From CAZQFV01 sp964592645 (GTDB lineage Bacteria; Chloroflexota; Chloroflexia; DTKN01), in assembly GCA_964592645.1 (NCBI GenBank), contig CAZQFV010000003.1:62001-126000 (forward strand): DNA of 64,000 nt. Direction: 5' to 3'. Below, one piece after another: positions 42,195 to 51,900 of this stretch (its first letter is position 1; every line of letters starts with the position of its first letter). The notes beneath the pieces were generated by a model, which saw nothing but the letters and a program-made list of their open reading frames with translations, had not been told where the DNA came from and made no database searches. A program made the position numbers and the translations under genes.

Positions 42195-44345
42195 ATGCGC
42201 CCCTGGCACGCTATCCTGACGCTCATCGTGCTCCTGCTCCTCGCGCTGGCCGGCCTGTGGACCGCCGGCCGGCTCTCGCCCGGCTATGCCCTGGACCTGG
42301 GGGCCGAGGAGTGGGGGCGCATCCAAAACAGCAACGACTGGGAATACCACGGCAGCTACACCTACCGTTGGACGCGGGCGGTCACGCGCTTCCGCCTGCC
42401 CCACCTGGGCACGCCGCGCCTGCTCACGGTGCGCCTGGATGGGACACGGCCGGCAGGGGTGGACCCGGCGCCGGTGGCGCTGGCCCTGGACGGCCAAGAG
42501 GTCATCTCCTTCCAGCCGCCGGCCGGCCCGGCGCTGTACCAGGTCGTCTACGACGGCCCGGATGCCTGGCGCTGGGAGACGGTCGTCGAGGTGCGCACCA
42601 CGCCGTTCACGCTGCCCGACGACCCGCGCCAACTGGGAGTCATCGTCGACCGGCTGCACTTTTCGCCGCCGCTGCTGCCGCCGGCCCCGCCGTGGCTGCT
42701 GGTGGGGCTGTGGGTCGCCGTGGGCTGCGCCGCCGGGCTCCTGGGCCGCGCCCTGCGCCGGCCCATGCCCTGGGCTATCCTGGGGGCCGTCCTGGTGGCG
42801 GGAAGTCTGATCGCGCTCTATGCCCGGGCCCGCCAGGCGGTGCTGCCCTGGGCCGGGCTGGGGCTGGCGGTGCTGGCGGCGGGAGCGGCCGTGGCCGGCG
42901 CCCTGCGGGTGCGGGAAGGGCCCCAACCGACGGCCGCCGACTTGCCGGAACGGCCGACCCTTTTGACCTCCGAGCGGCCCGGCCGCTTCGCCATCGCCTG
43001 TCTAGCCCTGGCCGTGGGCGTGGCTATCCTCCCGCTGCTGGCGCCGCTGTTCCACGGGGAAAAGAGCTGGGCGCTGCAGATGCTGGAGCCGTTCTATCCG
43101 CAGACCGGGGTCCTGCCGCGCCCCCTGCAGCGGCTGATCCCGCTGTTGGCGGTCGCCCTGGCGGCGGTGCCGGCAGTGAACCGCGACCTGCAACTGCTCG
43201 GCGAGTGGCTCTGCAAGGCCGCCGGGCATCTGGCGCGGCATGTGCGGCCAGTTGGCCGCTATCTGCTGCTGGGGCTGCTCTTTGTCCCGCTGCAGTACCT
43301 GCTGCGGGCGCGCATCCTCTGGGGCGATGGGCCCAGCCTGATCGGCCGCATCGGCGCCGGCTACCGCTTCAACGAGCCGGAGATGCTGCCCTTTTTCCTG
43401 CACACCACCCTGTACCGGTGGACGGAGCGGCTGTGGGGCTGGAGCGTCGCCGACGTCTACCTGGTTACGGGCCTGGTCTGCGGAGCTCTCTACACCGCCC
43501 TGGCCGCGGCCCTCGCCGACACCCTGGGGCGGGATCGGCTGGAAAAGGGCTTTATCTGGGGCCTGCTGATGACCCTGTCCACCGTGGAGTTCGGCTTCGG
43601 CTACCTGGAGAACTATGCCCTGGTCACCGTGGCCCTGCTGGCCCTCTTCTGGCAGATGGCGCGCTGCCTGCAGGGCCGGGCCTCCCCAGCCGGGGTCGCC
43701 GCCCTCTGGGTGCTGGCCTGCGCCTGTCACCTGCAGGCCCTGCTTGTGGGGCCGGCCGTCCTCTACACGCTGATCCGCGGCTGGCGGGCGCGGCGCTGGT
43801 CGGCGCGAGCCATCGCCCTGTCGCTGGGGGCCGGGCTGCTCACGGCGGCCCTGCTGCTGGGCCTCTTCCTGCTGGGCGGCTACGACATGGGCCACCTCTT
43901 CCAGGGCAACTGGGTCCGCGGCAACAACCCCTACATACTGGTGCCGCTGCGCAGCGCCGATACCTACACCCTCTTCTCCTGGACGCACCTGGCCAACCTG
44001 GTCAACGAGCACCTCCTGGTGGCGCCGGTGGCCCTGCCGCTGCTGGTGCTGGTGGCGATCTGGCACCGCCGCCGCCTGCCCTGGCGGGACCCGCTGGTCG
44101 TCGCCCTGGCCTGCAGCGCGGCCGGCCTGCTCCTCTTTGCCTCCACCCTCTACCCCGACCTGGGCGCGGCCATGGACTGGGACCTCTTCGCCCCGGCGGC
44201 GCTGCCCTACACCCTGCTCGCCGGGTTCGCCTTCACCCGCACCGTGCGCGAAGGCGAGGGCCGGGCCTATGCCGCGATCGTGCTGCTCTTTTCCGCGGGG
44301 GCGCACGCGGTGCTGTGGGTGCTGATGAACGCCATGCTGCTCTAA
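42195..44345 (+). CDS. Multi-spanning membrane protein, possible GT-C glycosyltransferase
   Basis: Product of 716 residues. One N-terminal helix is followed by an extracytoplasmic beta-type domain (about 30-165), then 12 or more helices. ILWGDGPSLIGRIGAGYRF near residue 375 is a candidate acidic catalytic loop. YLENYALVTVALLALFW and ATLYPDLGAAMDWDLF-like stretches resemble uncharacterised Chloroflexota membrane proteins. The ATG at 42195 follows ACCGAGGTCACCT. It is the second gene of a pair with the preceding membrane protein; together with the gene at 35433 this makes three GT-C candidates in 9 kb, consistent with a glycan-assembly region. Confidence 0.6.
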   Translation: MRPWHAILTLIVLLLLALAGLWTAGRLSPGYALDLGAEEWGRIQNSNDWEYHGSYTYRWTRAVTRFRLPHLGTPRLLTVRLDGTRPAGVDPAPVALALDGQEVISFQPPAGPALYQVVYDGPDAWRWETVVEVRTTPFTLPDDPRQLGVIVDRLHFSPPLLPPAPPWLLVGLWVAVGCAAGLLGRALRRPMPWAILGAVLVAGSLIALYARARQAVLPWAGLGLAVLAAGAAVAGALRVREGPQPTAADLPERPTLLTSERPGRFAIACLALAVGVAILPLLAPLFHGEKSWALQMLEPFYPQTGVLPRPLQRLIPLLAVALAAVPAVNRDLQLLGEWLCKAAGHLARHVRPVGRYLLLGLLFVPLQYLLRARILWGDGPSLIGRIGAGYRFNEPEMLPFFLHTTLYRWTERLWGWSVADVYLVTGLVCGALYTALAAALADTLGRDRLEKGFIWGLLMTLSTVEFGFGYLENYALVTVALLALFWQMARCLQGRASPAGVAALWVLACACHLQALLVGPAVLYTLIRGWRARRWSARAIALSLGAGLLTAALLLGLFLLGGYDMGHLFQGNWVRGNNPYILVPLRSADTYTLFSWTHLANLVNEHLLVAPVALPLLVLVAIWHRRRLPWRDPLVVALACSAAGLLLFASTLYPDLGAAMDWDLFAPAALPYTLLAGFAFTRTVREGEGRAYAAIVLLFSAGAHAVLWVLMNAMLL

Positions 44346-44421
44346 CCGAACCTGCCGCGCTCGCCAAAGGCCAAGGCCGGGAAGGACAGCCGACAAGGCG
44401 GCGTGTCCTGGGGCTTGGTGG

Positions 44422-44450
44422 TTGACGGCCGCGCCAAAATTGGCTATAAT
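44422..44450 (+). promoter_or_regulatory. Promoter of the 353-residue membrane protein gene
   Basis: TTGACG (44422-44427) and TATAAT (44445-44450), 17 bp apart, 31 bp before the ATG. Confidence 0.8.
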
Positions 44451-44481
44451 CAGGTCGGCCTGACGCGTGAGGAGAGACGGC

Positions 44482-45543
44482 ATGGAGTATCTACTGAAAC
44501 CGAACTATATGTTGATGCTGACCGTCCTCGTTGTCATGGCCTGCGAGGTGCTGCGCTATGCCTGTTTTCTGAACCTCAAACTGGGCCTGCCGGGGCGCGG
44601 CGGGCAGCGCTACACCTACTACGTGGACTTTTCCCTGACCCTCCCGCTCATCTTCCCCATGCTGGCCATCCTGTTGACCATCCTTGCGACTCTGCTCTGG
44701 CGCCGGGTGCTGTTCCTGCCCGCGCCGTGGAACCTATACATCGGGACCGCTTTCGTCCTGGGGCTGTTCTGTCTCGTCGCCGTGCTCCTGTACCGCGCCA
44801 TGATCCGGGTGATGGGGCTGCGCGAGATGCTCCGGCCGCTCCTGCTGATCGCCGCCGCCGCGACGTTCTGCTTCCTCGTCCAGCCGCTGCGCTTCATCGT
44901 CTGCGGGGCCTTTTTCTTCCTGCTCACCGTCGCTTTCGGGCAAAAAGTCCCCTTCACCGGCTGGAACGACCTGGTGGCCTGGATCGATGGGTCGCGGGGC
45001 GAGGTGGAGGGGGCCCCCTCCTCGCGGGACCAAGTGCGCGTGCGCATCTTTATGGAAGCGGAGGGCGTCCTCTCCCGGCGCCGGGACCGCATCGAGCTGC
45101 AGGGGGAGCAGATCGCCGAGGGCAACAGCGACCCGGTGGCCTCCCTGGCCCGGCGGCTTCTGGACCGCACGCGGCTCACCGAGATCTTTGCCGCCCAGGA
45201 GCGGGCCCATCTGCGCAAAGACCTGCTGGCGGAAATCCCGCGGATCATCGTCCAGAACCTGGGCAAGCTGGCCGCCCGCCGCGAGGCGCTCTCGCAGAGC
45301 GATCTCGATCCCGATAAAAAAGAGGAGGAGTTGGTCAAGACGGTGCAAGAGGTACTGGACAAGGCCCTGGAGGGCCGCATGCACTCCCTGCTCTACTGGA
45401 ACTATACCCTGCCCCAGGAAGGGGTGTCCTTCTTCGTCAGCAGGGTCCCGCAGGCCGATCTGAAGCCGATCCTCTCCTTCGAGCAATACCTGGGAATCCC
45501 CCTGGCCTGGTACGAACGCAAGCAGCGGGACAAGAAGCGCTAG
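44482..45543 (+). CDS. Membrane protein of unknown function with long cytoplasmic tail
   Basis: I do not recognise this 353-residue protein. Five or so hydrophobic helices occupy residues 8-160; a hydrophilic, coiled-coil-prone tail follows (about 170-353), rich in Arg, Glu and Leu, with a section LRKDLLAEIPRIIVQNLGKL. The tail ends in KQRDKKR. The ATG at 44482 follows GAGGAGAGACGGC. It is convergent with the next gene and two genes away from an SPFH-domain protein, so a membrane-organisation role is possible but not shown. Confidence 0.7.
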   Translation: MEYLLKPNYMLMLTVLVVMACEVLRYACFLNLKLGLPGRGGQRYTYYVDFSLTLPLIFPMLAILLTILATLLWRRVLFLPAPWNLYIGTAFVLGLFCLVAVLLYRAMIRVMGLREMLRPLLLIAAAATFCFLVQPLRFIVCGAFFFLLTVAFGQKVPFTGWNDLVAWIDGSRGEVEGAPSSRDQVRVRIFMEAEGVLSRRRDRIELQGEQIAEGNSDPVASLARRLLDRTRLTEIFAAQERAHLRKDLLAEIPRIIVQNLGKLAARREALSQSDLDPDKKEEELVKTVQEVLDKALEGRMHSLLYWNYTLPQEGVSFFVSRVPQADLKPILSFEQYLGIPLAWYERKQRDKKR

Positions 45544-45550
45544 GAGCGTC

Positions 45551-46108
45551 CTACTCGTTCATCGGCCGCCGCCGGGGCCTTTCCCCTTCAGCCTGTTCCC
45601 CCATGGGCTTCCAGGAGAACTCGAGCTCCAGGCGCAGCTCGCTGCCCTCGTAAAAGAGCTCCAGCACCGCCTGGAGGGCCGGCTTGTCCGCGTCGCGCAC
45701 CCGGGCATGGCGATAGAAGAGCAGGCGGCTCAGATAGAAGTGTCCCGTGCTGCAGAGCAGGGCCGTGGGCACCCGGCGCAGCACGTGGCGGTAGGTGGCG
45801 CCATAGATGCGGTCCAGGAATTGCACATAGGCCGCGCGCAGCGCGGTGATGATCCCTTCCGCCCTGGTCCCCGCGATGCGGAGCCATTCTCTCTCCAGCA
45901 GGGGCAGCCACTTGTCCTGGGCCGCGGCTCCCTGCAGATAGGCGTCGTGGATAGCCTGCCGGACACACCCCGCCAGCCTGGCCCATTCCTCCTGCGCCTC
46001 CGCATCCTCCCACGTCAGCGGCAGGTCCGCGTCGTCCAGGATCTGCTGCACATCGGCGTAGGAGATCATCTGCAACGGAAAGTTTTCCAGCAGCTCGGAC
46101 CTGGGCAT
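45551..46108 (-). CDS. Uncharacterised soluble protein
   Basis: Product of 185 residues, largely alpha-helical by composition, with no signal peptide or membrane helix and no motif I can assign. Aromatic and charged residues are evenly spread (LTWEDAEAQEEWARLAG, YRHVLRRVPTALLCS). The last 15 residues are basic (PRRRP). The ATG at 46108 follows AAAGGAGAGGCCG. It is divergent from the next gene and convergent with the membrane protein at 44482. Confidence 0.7.
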   Translation of the reverse strand: MPRSELLENFPLQMISYADVQQILDDADLPLTWEDAEAQEEWARLAGCVRQAIHDAYLQGAAAQDKWLPLLEREWLRIAGTRAEGIITALRAAYVQFLDRIYGATYRHVLRRVPTALLCSTGHFYLSRLLFYRHARVRDADKPALQAVLELFYEGSELRLELEFSWKPMGEQAEGERPRRRPMNE

Positions 46109-46127
46109 CGGCCTCTCCTTTCTCTGC

Positions 46128-46156
46128 TTGACAACGGCCGCCGGCGATGCTAAACT
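46128..46156 (+). promoter_or_regulatory. Promoter of the duplicated-motif protein gene
   Basis: TTGACA (46128-46133) and TAAACT (46151-46156), 17 bp apart. The same pair of hexamers, also 17 bp apart, drives the convergent SPFH gene. Confidence 0.7.
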
Positions 46157-46192
46157 CCAGGCAGGACGATCCAGACTTCAGGGGGACCGAAT

Positions 46193-46753
46193 ATGCCATC
46201 CCGCATTTGGAGCCGCGACGACCTGCGGAACATCCTGTTGGCCATGTACGCCGCCAAGTTCTCCCAGATGGCCGAACCCGGGGCGGCGCCGGAGGCCGGC
46301 AGCGCCGAGGCGCTCTCCTACCGCTGGGGGTACCGTGTCGCCATCCAGTCGCTCATGCTGGCCTGCGGCCTGCCGCTGCAACTGCTCGACCAGGCCGGCC
46401 GGCAGCCGCCCCCCCTCCCCCAGGAGACCTCGGCATCCACCCAACACTGGTGGATCGAAGACCTGGAAAATGTGATCTCCGCCATCTACCGTTCGGCCAT
46501 CTCCGCCCCGGTCCACGACCCCGACCTGCCCAACATCGAGGGCTACCGCCAGGGGTTCGATGAGGTGATCGGCGCCGTGCTGCAGGCCATCGGCAGTTTC
46601 CAAAGCCCGAAGCGGTGGCTGGACGATGTGCGGGCCGACCGCTACTGGATCATCGTCGCCGAGCAGGGGCCGGCCGAAGGGACCACGCCGCTCAGGATCA
46701 TCGGCTCGCCGGCCGAGGAAGCCGAGCCGCGCGAGCCGGCGCTGGAGGATTGA
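46193..46753 (+). CDS. Uncharacterised protein with internal duplication
   Basis: Product of 186 residues with no known family. Two similar segments are visible: residues 6-60 (WSRDDLRNILLAMY ... LSYRWGYRVAIQSLMLACG) and 86-140 (WWIEDLENVISAIY ... EGYRQGFDEVIGAVLQAIG), each W-x-x-D-L-x-N-(I/V) ... YR-x-G-(Y/F) ... A-x-G. This suggests a duplicated helical-hairpin unit. The C-terminus is acidic. The ATG at 46193 has GGGGGA upstream. It converges on the SPFH gene 4 bp away and shares its promoter type. Confidence 0.7.
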   Translation: MPSRIWSRDDLRNILLAMYAAKFSQMAEPGAAPEAGSAEALSYRWGYRVAIQSLMLACGLPLQLLDQAGRQPPPLPQETSASTQHWWIEDLENVISAIYRSAISAPVHDPDLPNIEGYRQGFDEVIGAVLQAIGSFQSPKRWLDDVRADRYWIIVAEQGPAEGTTPLRIIGSPAEEAEPREPALED

Positions 46754-46757
46754 TCCG

Positions 46758-47927
46758 CTACGACGGCTTCTGGCCGCTCCGGGGAGGATTTTCCCCCGCG
46801 GACGGGGCCGGGAGCGATTCCGGCGCCCGGCCCACCGGCCCGGACAGGCGCAGCGAATCCTCCAGGATGCGCCCCAACGTCTCCGTCAGGTTGACCAGCA
46901 GGTGCGGGCGGACCTCGCCCACGTCGCGGCCCAACGCCTCGTTGATCGTCTTGATGGCCTCGCGCAGCCCCACCGAGATGCGGTCCATCGCCTCTTGGCG
47001 CACCGGCATGAGCAGCGCCTGCTGCAGCTCCGGCGGCACGACCAGTTGCCCGATGTCGATGCCCACCAGCCGCACGCCGATCTGCTGCAGGGCCGGCCCG
47101 GCCCGGTTTTCCACCTCCGTCAGGAAGCGCTGCCGCGGGTTGTCCCCCTTGTCTTGGCCCTGCACCAACTCACGCAGGTCGTGGCTGGCCGCCACGTTGC
47201 GCAGGTGATGCTCGACCGCCTCCAGGACACGCCCGCCCCACTCGATCTCCTGCCCCTTGTCGTAGAGCTTGCCGCCCCGAAAGATCAGGTCGAGCGCCGG
47301 CCCCTCGGAGTAGCGGTACTCGCCGCTCCGCGGATCAAAGTCCGCCGCCAGGTCGAAGATGGCATCCAGGCGGTCCAGGTCGAAGGCCAGGCCATCCCTG
47401 GTCATGATCTGGCGCACGTCCTTCTTGCTGCGCACCTGGCGGCGCAGGTCGATCCGCTCGGCGATGCGTTCGTGGCGCTGGGTGAAGACGATGCCGGGGC
47501 CGTGCAGGCGGGTATGGCGGCCGCCGCGCTCAAAGGCCACGGCGACGCCGTTCTCGATGATGACGATGCCCGGCGCCCCCAGGCGGGCAAAGACGCTGCC
47601 CAGCGGGCCGGCCGGCCTGGTGGTCAGCGTCTCACCCTTGCGGGTCACCACCTGCGTCGACAACGCGCCCAGGAAGAGGGTCGCCACCCAGTAGGCAAAG
47701 CCCTTCCACCAGGAGCGGGGCTCGTTGTAGATACCAAAGAGCACGTTCATCGAGGTGTCGATCATCACCACGATGGTCAGGACCCAGGCCAGGAGGGCCA
47801 GGTAGCGCCCCTGCCACAGCAAGTAGACGAACAGGCCCAGGAAGACCAGGATCAGGAGCAAGCGCATCAGCGCCAGCGGTCGGCTGACCTTGCCTTTCCG
47901 GGGGGCGATATCGTACTCATTCTCCAT
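46758..47927 (-). CDS. SPFH/band-7 domain membrane protein
   Basis: Product of 389 residues. Three hydrophobic segments (about 20-65 and 75-95) precede an SPFH-type domain (about 110-330): GIVIIENGVAVAFERGGRHTRLHGPG, IDLRRQVRSKKDVRQIMTRDGL, and the late DIGQLVVPPELQQALLMPVRQEA. Such proteins build membrane microdomains and regulate proteases or transporters. A Pro-rich tail ends the protein. The ATG at 47927 follows AAGGGGTCGCAACC. The usual NfeD partner is absent; its neighbours are the uncharacterised genes at 44482-46753. Confidence 0.78.
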   Translation of the reverse strand: MENEYDIAPRKGKVSRPLALMRLLLILVFLGLFVYLLWQGRYLALLAWVLTIVVMIDTSMNVLFGIYNEPRSWWKGFAYWVATLFLGALSTQVVTRKGETLTTRPAGPLGSVFARLGAPGIVIIENGVAVAFERGGRHTRLHGPGIVFTQRHERIAERIDLRRQVRSKKDVRQIMTRDGLAFDLDRLDAIFDLAADFDPRSGEYRYSEGPALDLIFRGGKLYDKGQEIEWGGRVLEAVEHHLRNVAASHDLRELVQGQDKGDNPRQRFLTEVENRAGPALQQIGVRLVGIDIGQLVVPPELQQALLMPVRQEAMDRISVGLREAIKTINEALGRDVGEVRPHLLVNLTETLGRILEDSLRLSGPVGRAPESLPAPSAGENPPRSGQKPS

Positions 47928-47969
47928 GGTTGCGACCCCTTCTGCACACAGGATGTTGGCCGTGTGTAC

Positions 47970-47998
47970 AGTTTACTCACAAACGGGGCGCTTGTCAA
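47970..47998 (-). promoter_or_regulatory. Promoter of the SPFH gene
   Basis: Minus-strand TTGACA (47998-47993) and TAAACT (47975-47970), 17 bp apart. Confidence 0.75.
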
Positions 47999-48008
47999 CT
48001 GCGCCGCC

Positions 48009-48037
48009 TTGCCGCATGGCACAACTTGTGCTATCAT
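48009..48037 (+). promoter_or_regulatory. Promoter of the partner-switching pair
   Basis: TTGCCG (48009-48014) and TATCAT (48032-48037), 17 bp apart; leader of about 130 nt. Confidence 0.55.
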
Positions 48038-48175
48038 AGGCGCAGCCTGGAGCCCCCCGGGGGATTGGCGAGCCCTGGTCCGTGGAGATCAAGGGCGCAA
48101 GGGGGATAGCGAAAGGCAATCGGCGCTGCTTTGGGACCTTGGTTTGAGCAACGGCTTCTTCGACAGGGGGGCTGG

Positions 48176-48961
48176 ATGGAACCAAGCAGAAACGGCAGGC
48201 TGGCCGAAAGGACCTTTCCTGCGCAGTTGAACCAGTTAGAGGCCATCGGCGAGTTCGTCACCGCCGCGGCCCGCCAGGCGAACATGGGGGAGCGCGATAT
48301 CTTCGCCGTCCAGATGGCCGTGGACGAAGCGGCCACCAACATCATCGTCCACGGGTACCAGGAGCAAGAGGGAGCCACGCTGAGTATCGCCTGCCGGAAA
48401 GAGGCCGACGACCTGGTGATCGAGATGCGCGACCGCGGCCGCCCCTTTGACCCCTGCGAGGTCCCCGAGCCCGATCTGCACACCCCCCTGGAGAAGCGGC
48501 AAGAGGGCGGGCTGGGCATCTTCCTGATGCGCCGGATGATGGACCGGGTCGAGTTCTCCCGGCAGGGGGACGAAAACGTGCTCACCATGGTCCGCCATAG
48601 CACACCGGGCGCCGGCCTGGTCGCCGGCACCGCCCTGGTGACCCCCAAGGGGCGCATCGACGCCACCAACTCGACCCAGTTCGAACGGATGCTGCACGCG
48701 CCGATCGAGGCCGCCCAGCGCTTCGTGGTCGTCGACCTCTCCCAGGTCTCCTACATCAGCAGCAGCGGGCTGCGCGTCCTGCTGATCGCCGCCAAGGAGC
48801 TGCACCAGCGCCGCGGCCACCTGGTGCTCTGCTGCCCCCAGCCCAGCGTCAACCGCATCATGCAGATCACCGGGTTCGCCGAGATCTTGCTGTTGTACGC
48901 GAACCGCGAGGCCGCCCTGCAGGCCCTGGAGGTGCTGCGTGGCCCCACTGCTCAGGAATAA
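48176..48961 (+). CDS. Fused anti-sigma kinase and STAS antagonist (RsbW-RsbV in one chain)
   Basis: Product of 261 residues. Residues 10-135 are a GHKL kinase domain of the RsbW/SpoIIAB type: N box DEAATNIIVHGYQ, G1 DRGRPFDP and G2 GGLGIFLMRRM. Residues 150-255 are a STAS domain with the phosphorylatable serine region SQVSYISSSGLRVLL. In partner switching the kinase phosphorylates the STAS protein and a PP2C phosphatase reverses this; here kinase and substrate share a chain and the phosphatase is the next gene. The ATG at 48176 follows ACAGGGGGGCTGG. No sigma factor gene is nearby, so the final target is unknown. Confidence 0.87.
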   Translation: MEPSRNGRLAERTFPAQLNQLEAIGEFVTAAARQANMGERDIFAVQMAVDEAATNIIVHGYQEQEGATLSIACRKEADDLVIEMRDRGRPFDPCEVPEPDLHTPLEKRQEGGLGIFLMRRMMDRVEFSRQGDENVLTMVRHSTPGAGLVAGTALVTPKGRIDATNSTQFERMLHAPIEAAQRFVVVDLSQVSYISSSGLRVLLIAAKELHQRRGHLVLCCPQPSVNRIMQITGFAEILLLYANREAALQALEVLRGPTAQE

Positions 48962-51900
48962 GCCCCGCCAGCACATCTTCCTGGTCCTGGCCTTGTTGTC
49001 CGCGTTGGGCGGATGGGGCACGCTGCTGCTCCTGAGCCCCCGCCTGCCGGCCCAGGGCCCGCTAGCCCTGTGGGGGCTCTTTGTCCTGCTGACGGCGCTG
49101 ATCAAGGGGCTGGGCAACCAGGTGGTCCCGCGGGAGACCCACAGCCTGGTGGGCATCCTGGACCTGGCGGCCCTCCTGGTCCTCGGTCCGGTCGGCGGGG
49201 CCTGGGTGGCGGCCGGCGGGGCGCTCCTGTACCAGGTCCAACTGTGGGTCATCGCCGGCCTGCGCGCCTACCGCGAGCGGCAACCCCTGCCCCTGCTGTC
49301 CCTGGCCGGCAACACCCTCTTCGACGGCGGGCTCAAGATCGGGATGGCCCTGGCCTCCTTTGGCCTGTACCGGCTGGCCGGCGGCCGCTGGCCCATCGAT
49401 ATGCCGCTGCAGGCCGCCGACCTGGGGCCGGCCGCCGTCCTCTTCCTGGCATGGTTTGCCATCGACCACCTCGGCTGGGGCGCCGCCGAGTGGGTCCTGG
49501 GAGGATGGGCCGCGGTCCGCGAGTGGTTCCTGGCGATCATCGGCCCCTCGCTGCTGCTGGAACTGCTGCCGCTGCCCCTGTCGCTGCTGGTCGTCGCGGC
49601 CTATCAGCAGAACTGGCTGACCTTCCTGCTGCTCATCGGCGGGCTGATCGGCACCAGCTTTGTCATCCAGCGGCTCTTCCGCACCGCGCGGGAACAGCGC
49701 CGCCTGGCCCACGAGCTGGCCACGCTGAACGAGGTGGCCCGGGCCATCGTCCAGGCCGAGATGAGCGTCGAGGGGCTGGGCGAGCTGATCCTGGAGCAGG
49801 CCGGCCGGGTCGTAGACACCTCCATCTTCCACCTGGGCCTGCTCGAGGGCGACCGCTTCACCCTGCAGATCCGCGTCTCCGGGGGCGTGCGCCAGGACCC
49901 CCTGACCGTCTCGCTGGCACCCGGGGAAGGCATCATCGGCTGGATGCGCCAGAGCAAGCAGCCGCTGCTGGTGCGCGACTTTCAGCGGGAGATGGACTCC
50001 CTGCCCGCCCGGCCGCGCTACCTGAGCGACAACCCGCCGCGCTCGGCGGTCTTTGTGCCGCTGCTCGCCCGCGGCGAGGTCATCGGCTCGCTCTCCATCC
50101 AGAGCATGCGGCCGGGCGCCTTCACCGAGCAGCACCTGCGCATCCTCACCTTTATCTCCAACCAGGCCGCCATCGCCATCGAAAAGGCCCGCCTCTACGA
50201 GGCCGCCCGCGAACGCGCCGTGGAGCTGGAACGCATCGCCCAGGAGAACGCCGCCCTCTACGCCCAGGTGCGCGCCGAACGCGACCGCCTGGAGCTGCTC
50301 TACGACGTCGGCCGCGATCTCACCCGCCGCCTGGATCTGGACGACCTGCTGCAGAAGCTGCTGCAGCGCACCGTGGAGAGCATACAGGCCGAGGACGGCA
50401 CGATCGTGCTTCTGGGCACGCGCCGCGACGCGCCGCGGTTGCTCGACAGCCGCGGCGAGCGCCATGTGGAGCTGGAGGGCGTCCTGGAAAAAGGATTGGC
50501 CGGTTGGGTGATCGAGCACCGGAGGCCCGCGATCATCGCCGACGTGCGCCAGGATCCGCGCTGGCTGCCCACCAGGCAGGAGGTGGGATCGGCACTGGCC
50601 GTGCCGATCCTGCACGGGGAGAACGCCCTGGGCGTCATCACCCTGACCCACCCGCAGGTCGATTTCTTCGCCGCCGCCGATCCCTCCCTGCCCATGGCCA
50701 TCGCCGAGCAGGCCGCCATGGCCATCGAGGCCTCGCGCCTCTACCGGTCGCAGCGCCGCCGCGCCGTGCAGCTCCAGACGATCTCCCAGGTGATGCGCAG
50801 CATCCTCTCGATCCTGGAGATCGACCCGCTGCTGAACAAGGTGGTCCACCTGGTGCGGGAGCGCTTCGGCTTCGCCCACGTGCATATCTTCACCCTCGAT
50901 CCGGACGGCCAGGAGGTCGTCTTCCGCGCCAGCACCAATCCCGACAGCTCTTTCTGGCAGGACCGTGGGGGGCGGCTCCCGGTGGGCGAGGGGCTGATCG
51001 GGTGGGTCGCCATCCATGGAGAGCCGGCCAACGCCGGCGATGTCACCCAGGACCGGCGCTGGCTGCCCGACCAGCCGGACGTGCGCTCCGAGATCGCCGT
51101 CCCGCTCAAGGTGGGAGAGGAGGTCGTCGGCGTCCTCGACGTGCAGAGCGGCGAGAAAGAGGCCTTTGACGACGAAGACACCTTCATCCTGCTGATGTTG
51201 GCCGACCAGATCGCCGTGGCCCTGGAGACGGCCCGGCTGTACGCCGCCCAGCAGGAGGAAGCGTGGGTGTTGAATGCGCTGCTGCAGGTGGCCGAGAACA
51301 TCTCCCAGTCCCGCGACCTGGACGAGCTCACCGAGGTAGTGGTGCGCCTGGTGCCGCTGCTCGTCGGCGTGGAGCACTGCCTCATCCTGCTGCGCGACCG
51401 CGAGGGCGACGCCTTTCGCGCCGTCCAGGGCTACGGGGTGCCGCGGGAGGACCTGGCCGATCTGCGCTGGCCGCGGGGCGCGCTGCCGGCCTTCGACCGG
51501 GCGGTGGCAGAGGCCCAGCCCGTGGCGCTGGCGGAAGAGGAGCTGCGGGCGCTCCCGGCGCCGCTGCGGGACAGGATGGGCAGCGGGGCCCTGTGGCTCC
51601 TGCCGCTGCTGGCGGCCGGCGAGGTCTCCGGCATGCTGCTGCTGGGGATGGAGCGCCAGGCGGCCGCCCTGAGCCCCCGCCAGCAGACCATCCTGGGCGG
51701 GATCACCAACCAGGCCGGCATCGCCATCGAGGAGGCCCGGCTGCGGCGGGCAGAGGCCGAACGGCAGCGCCTGGACCAGGAACTGGCCGTGGCCCGCGAG
51801 ATCCAGCGCAGCCTGCTGCCCCCGGCGCCGCCCCAGGCGGCCGGCTGGTCCATCGATATGGCCTGGCAATCGGCGCGCCGGGTGGGGGGCGACTTTTACG

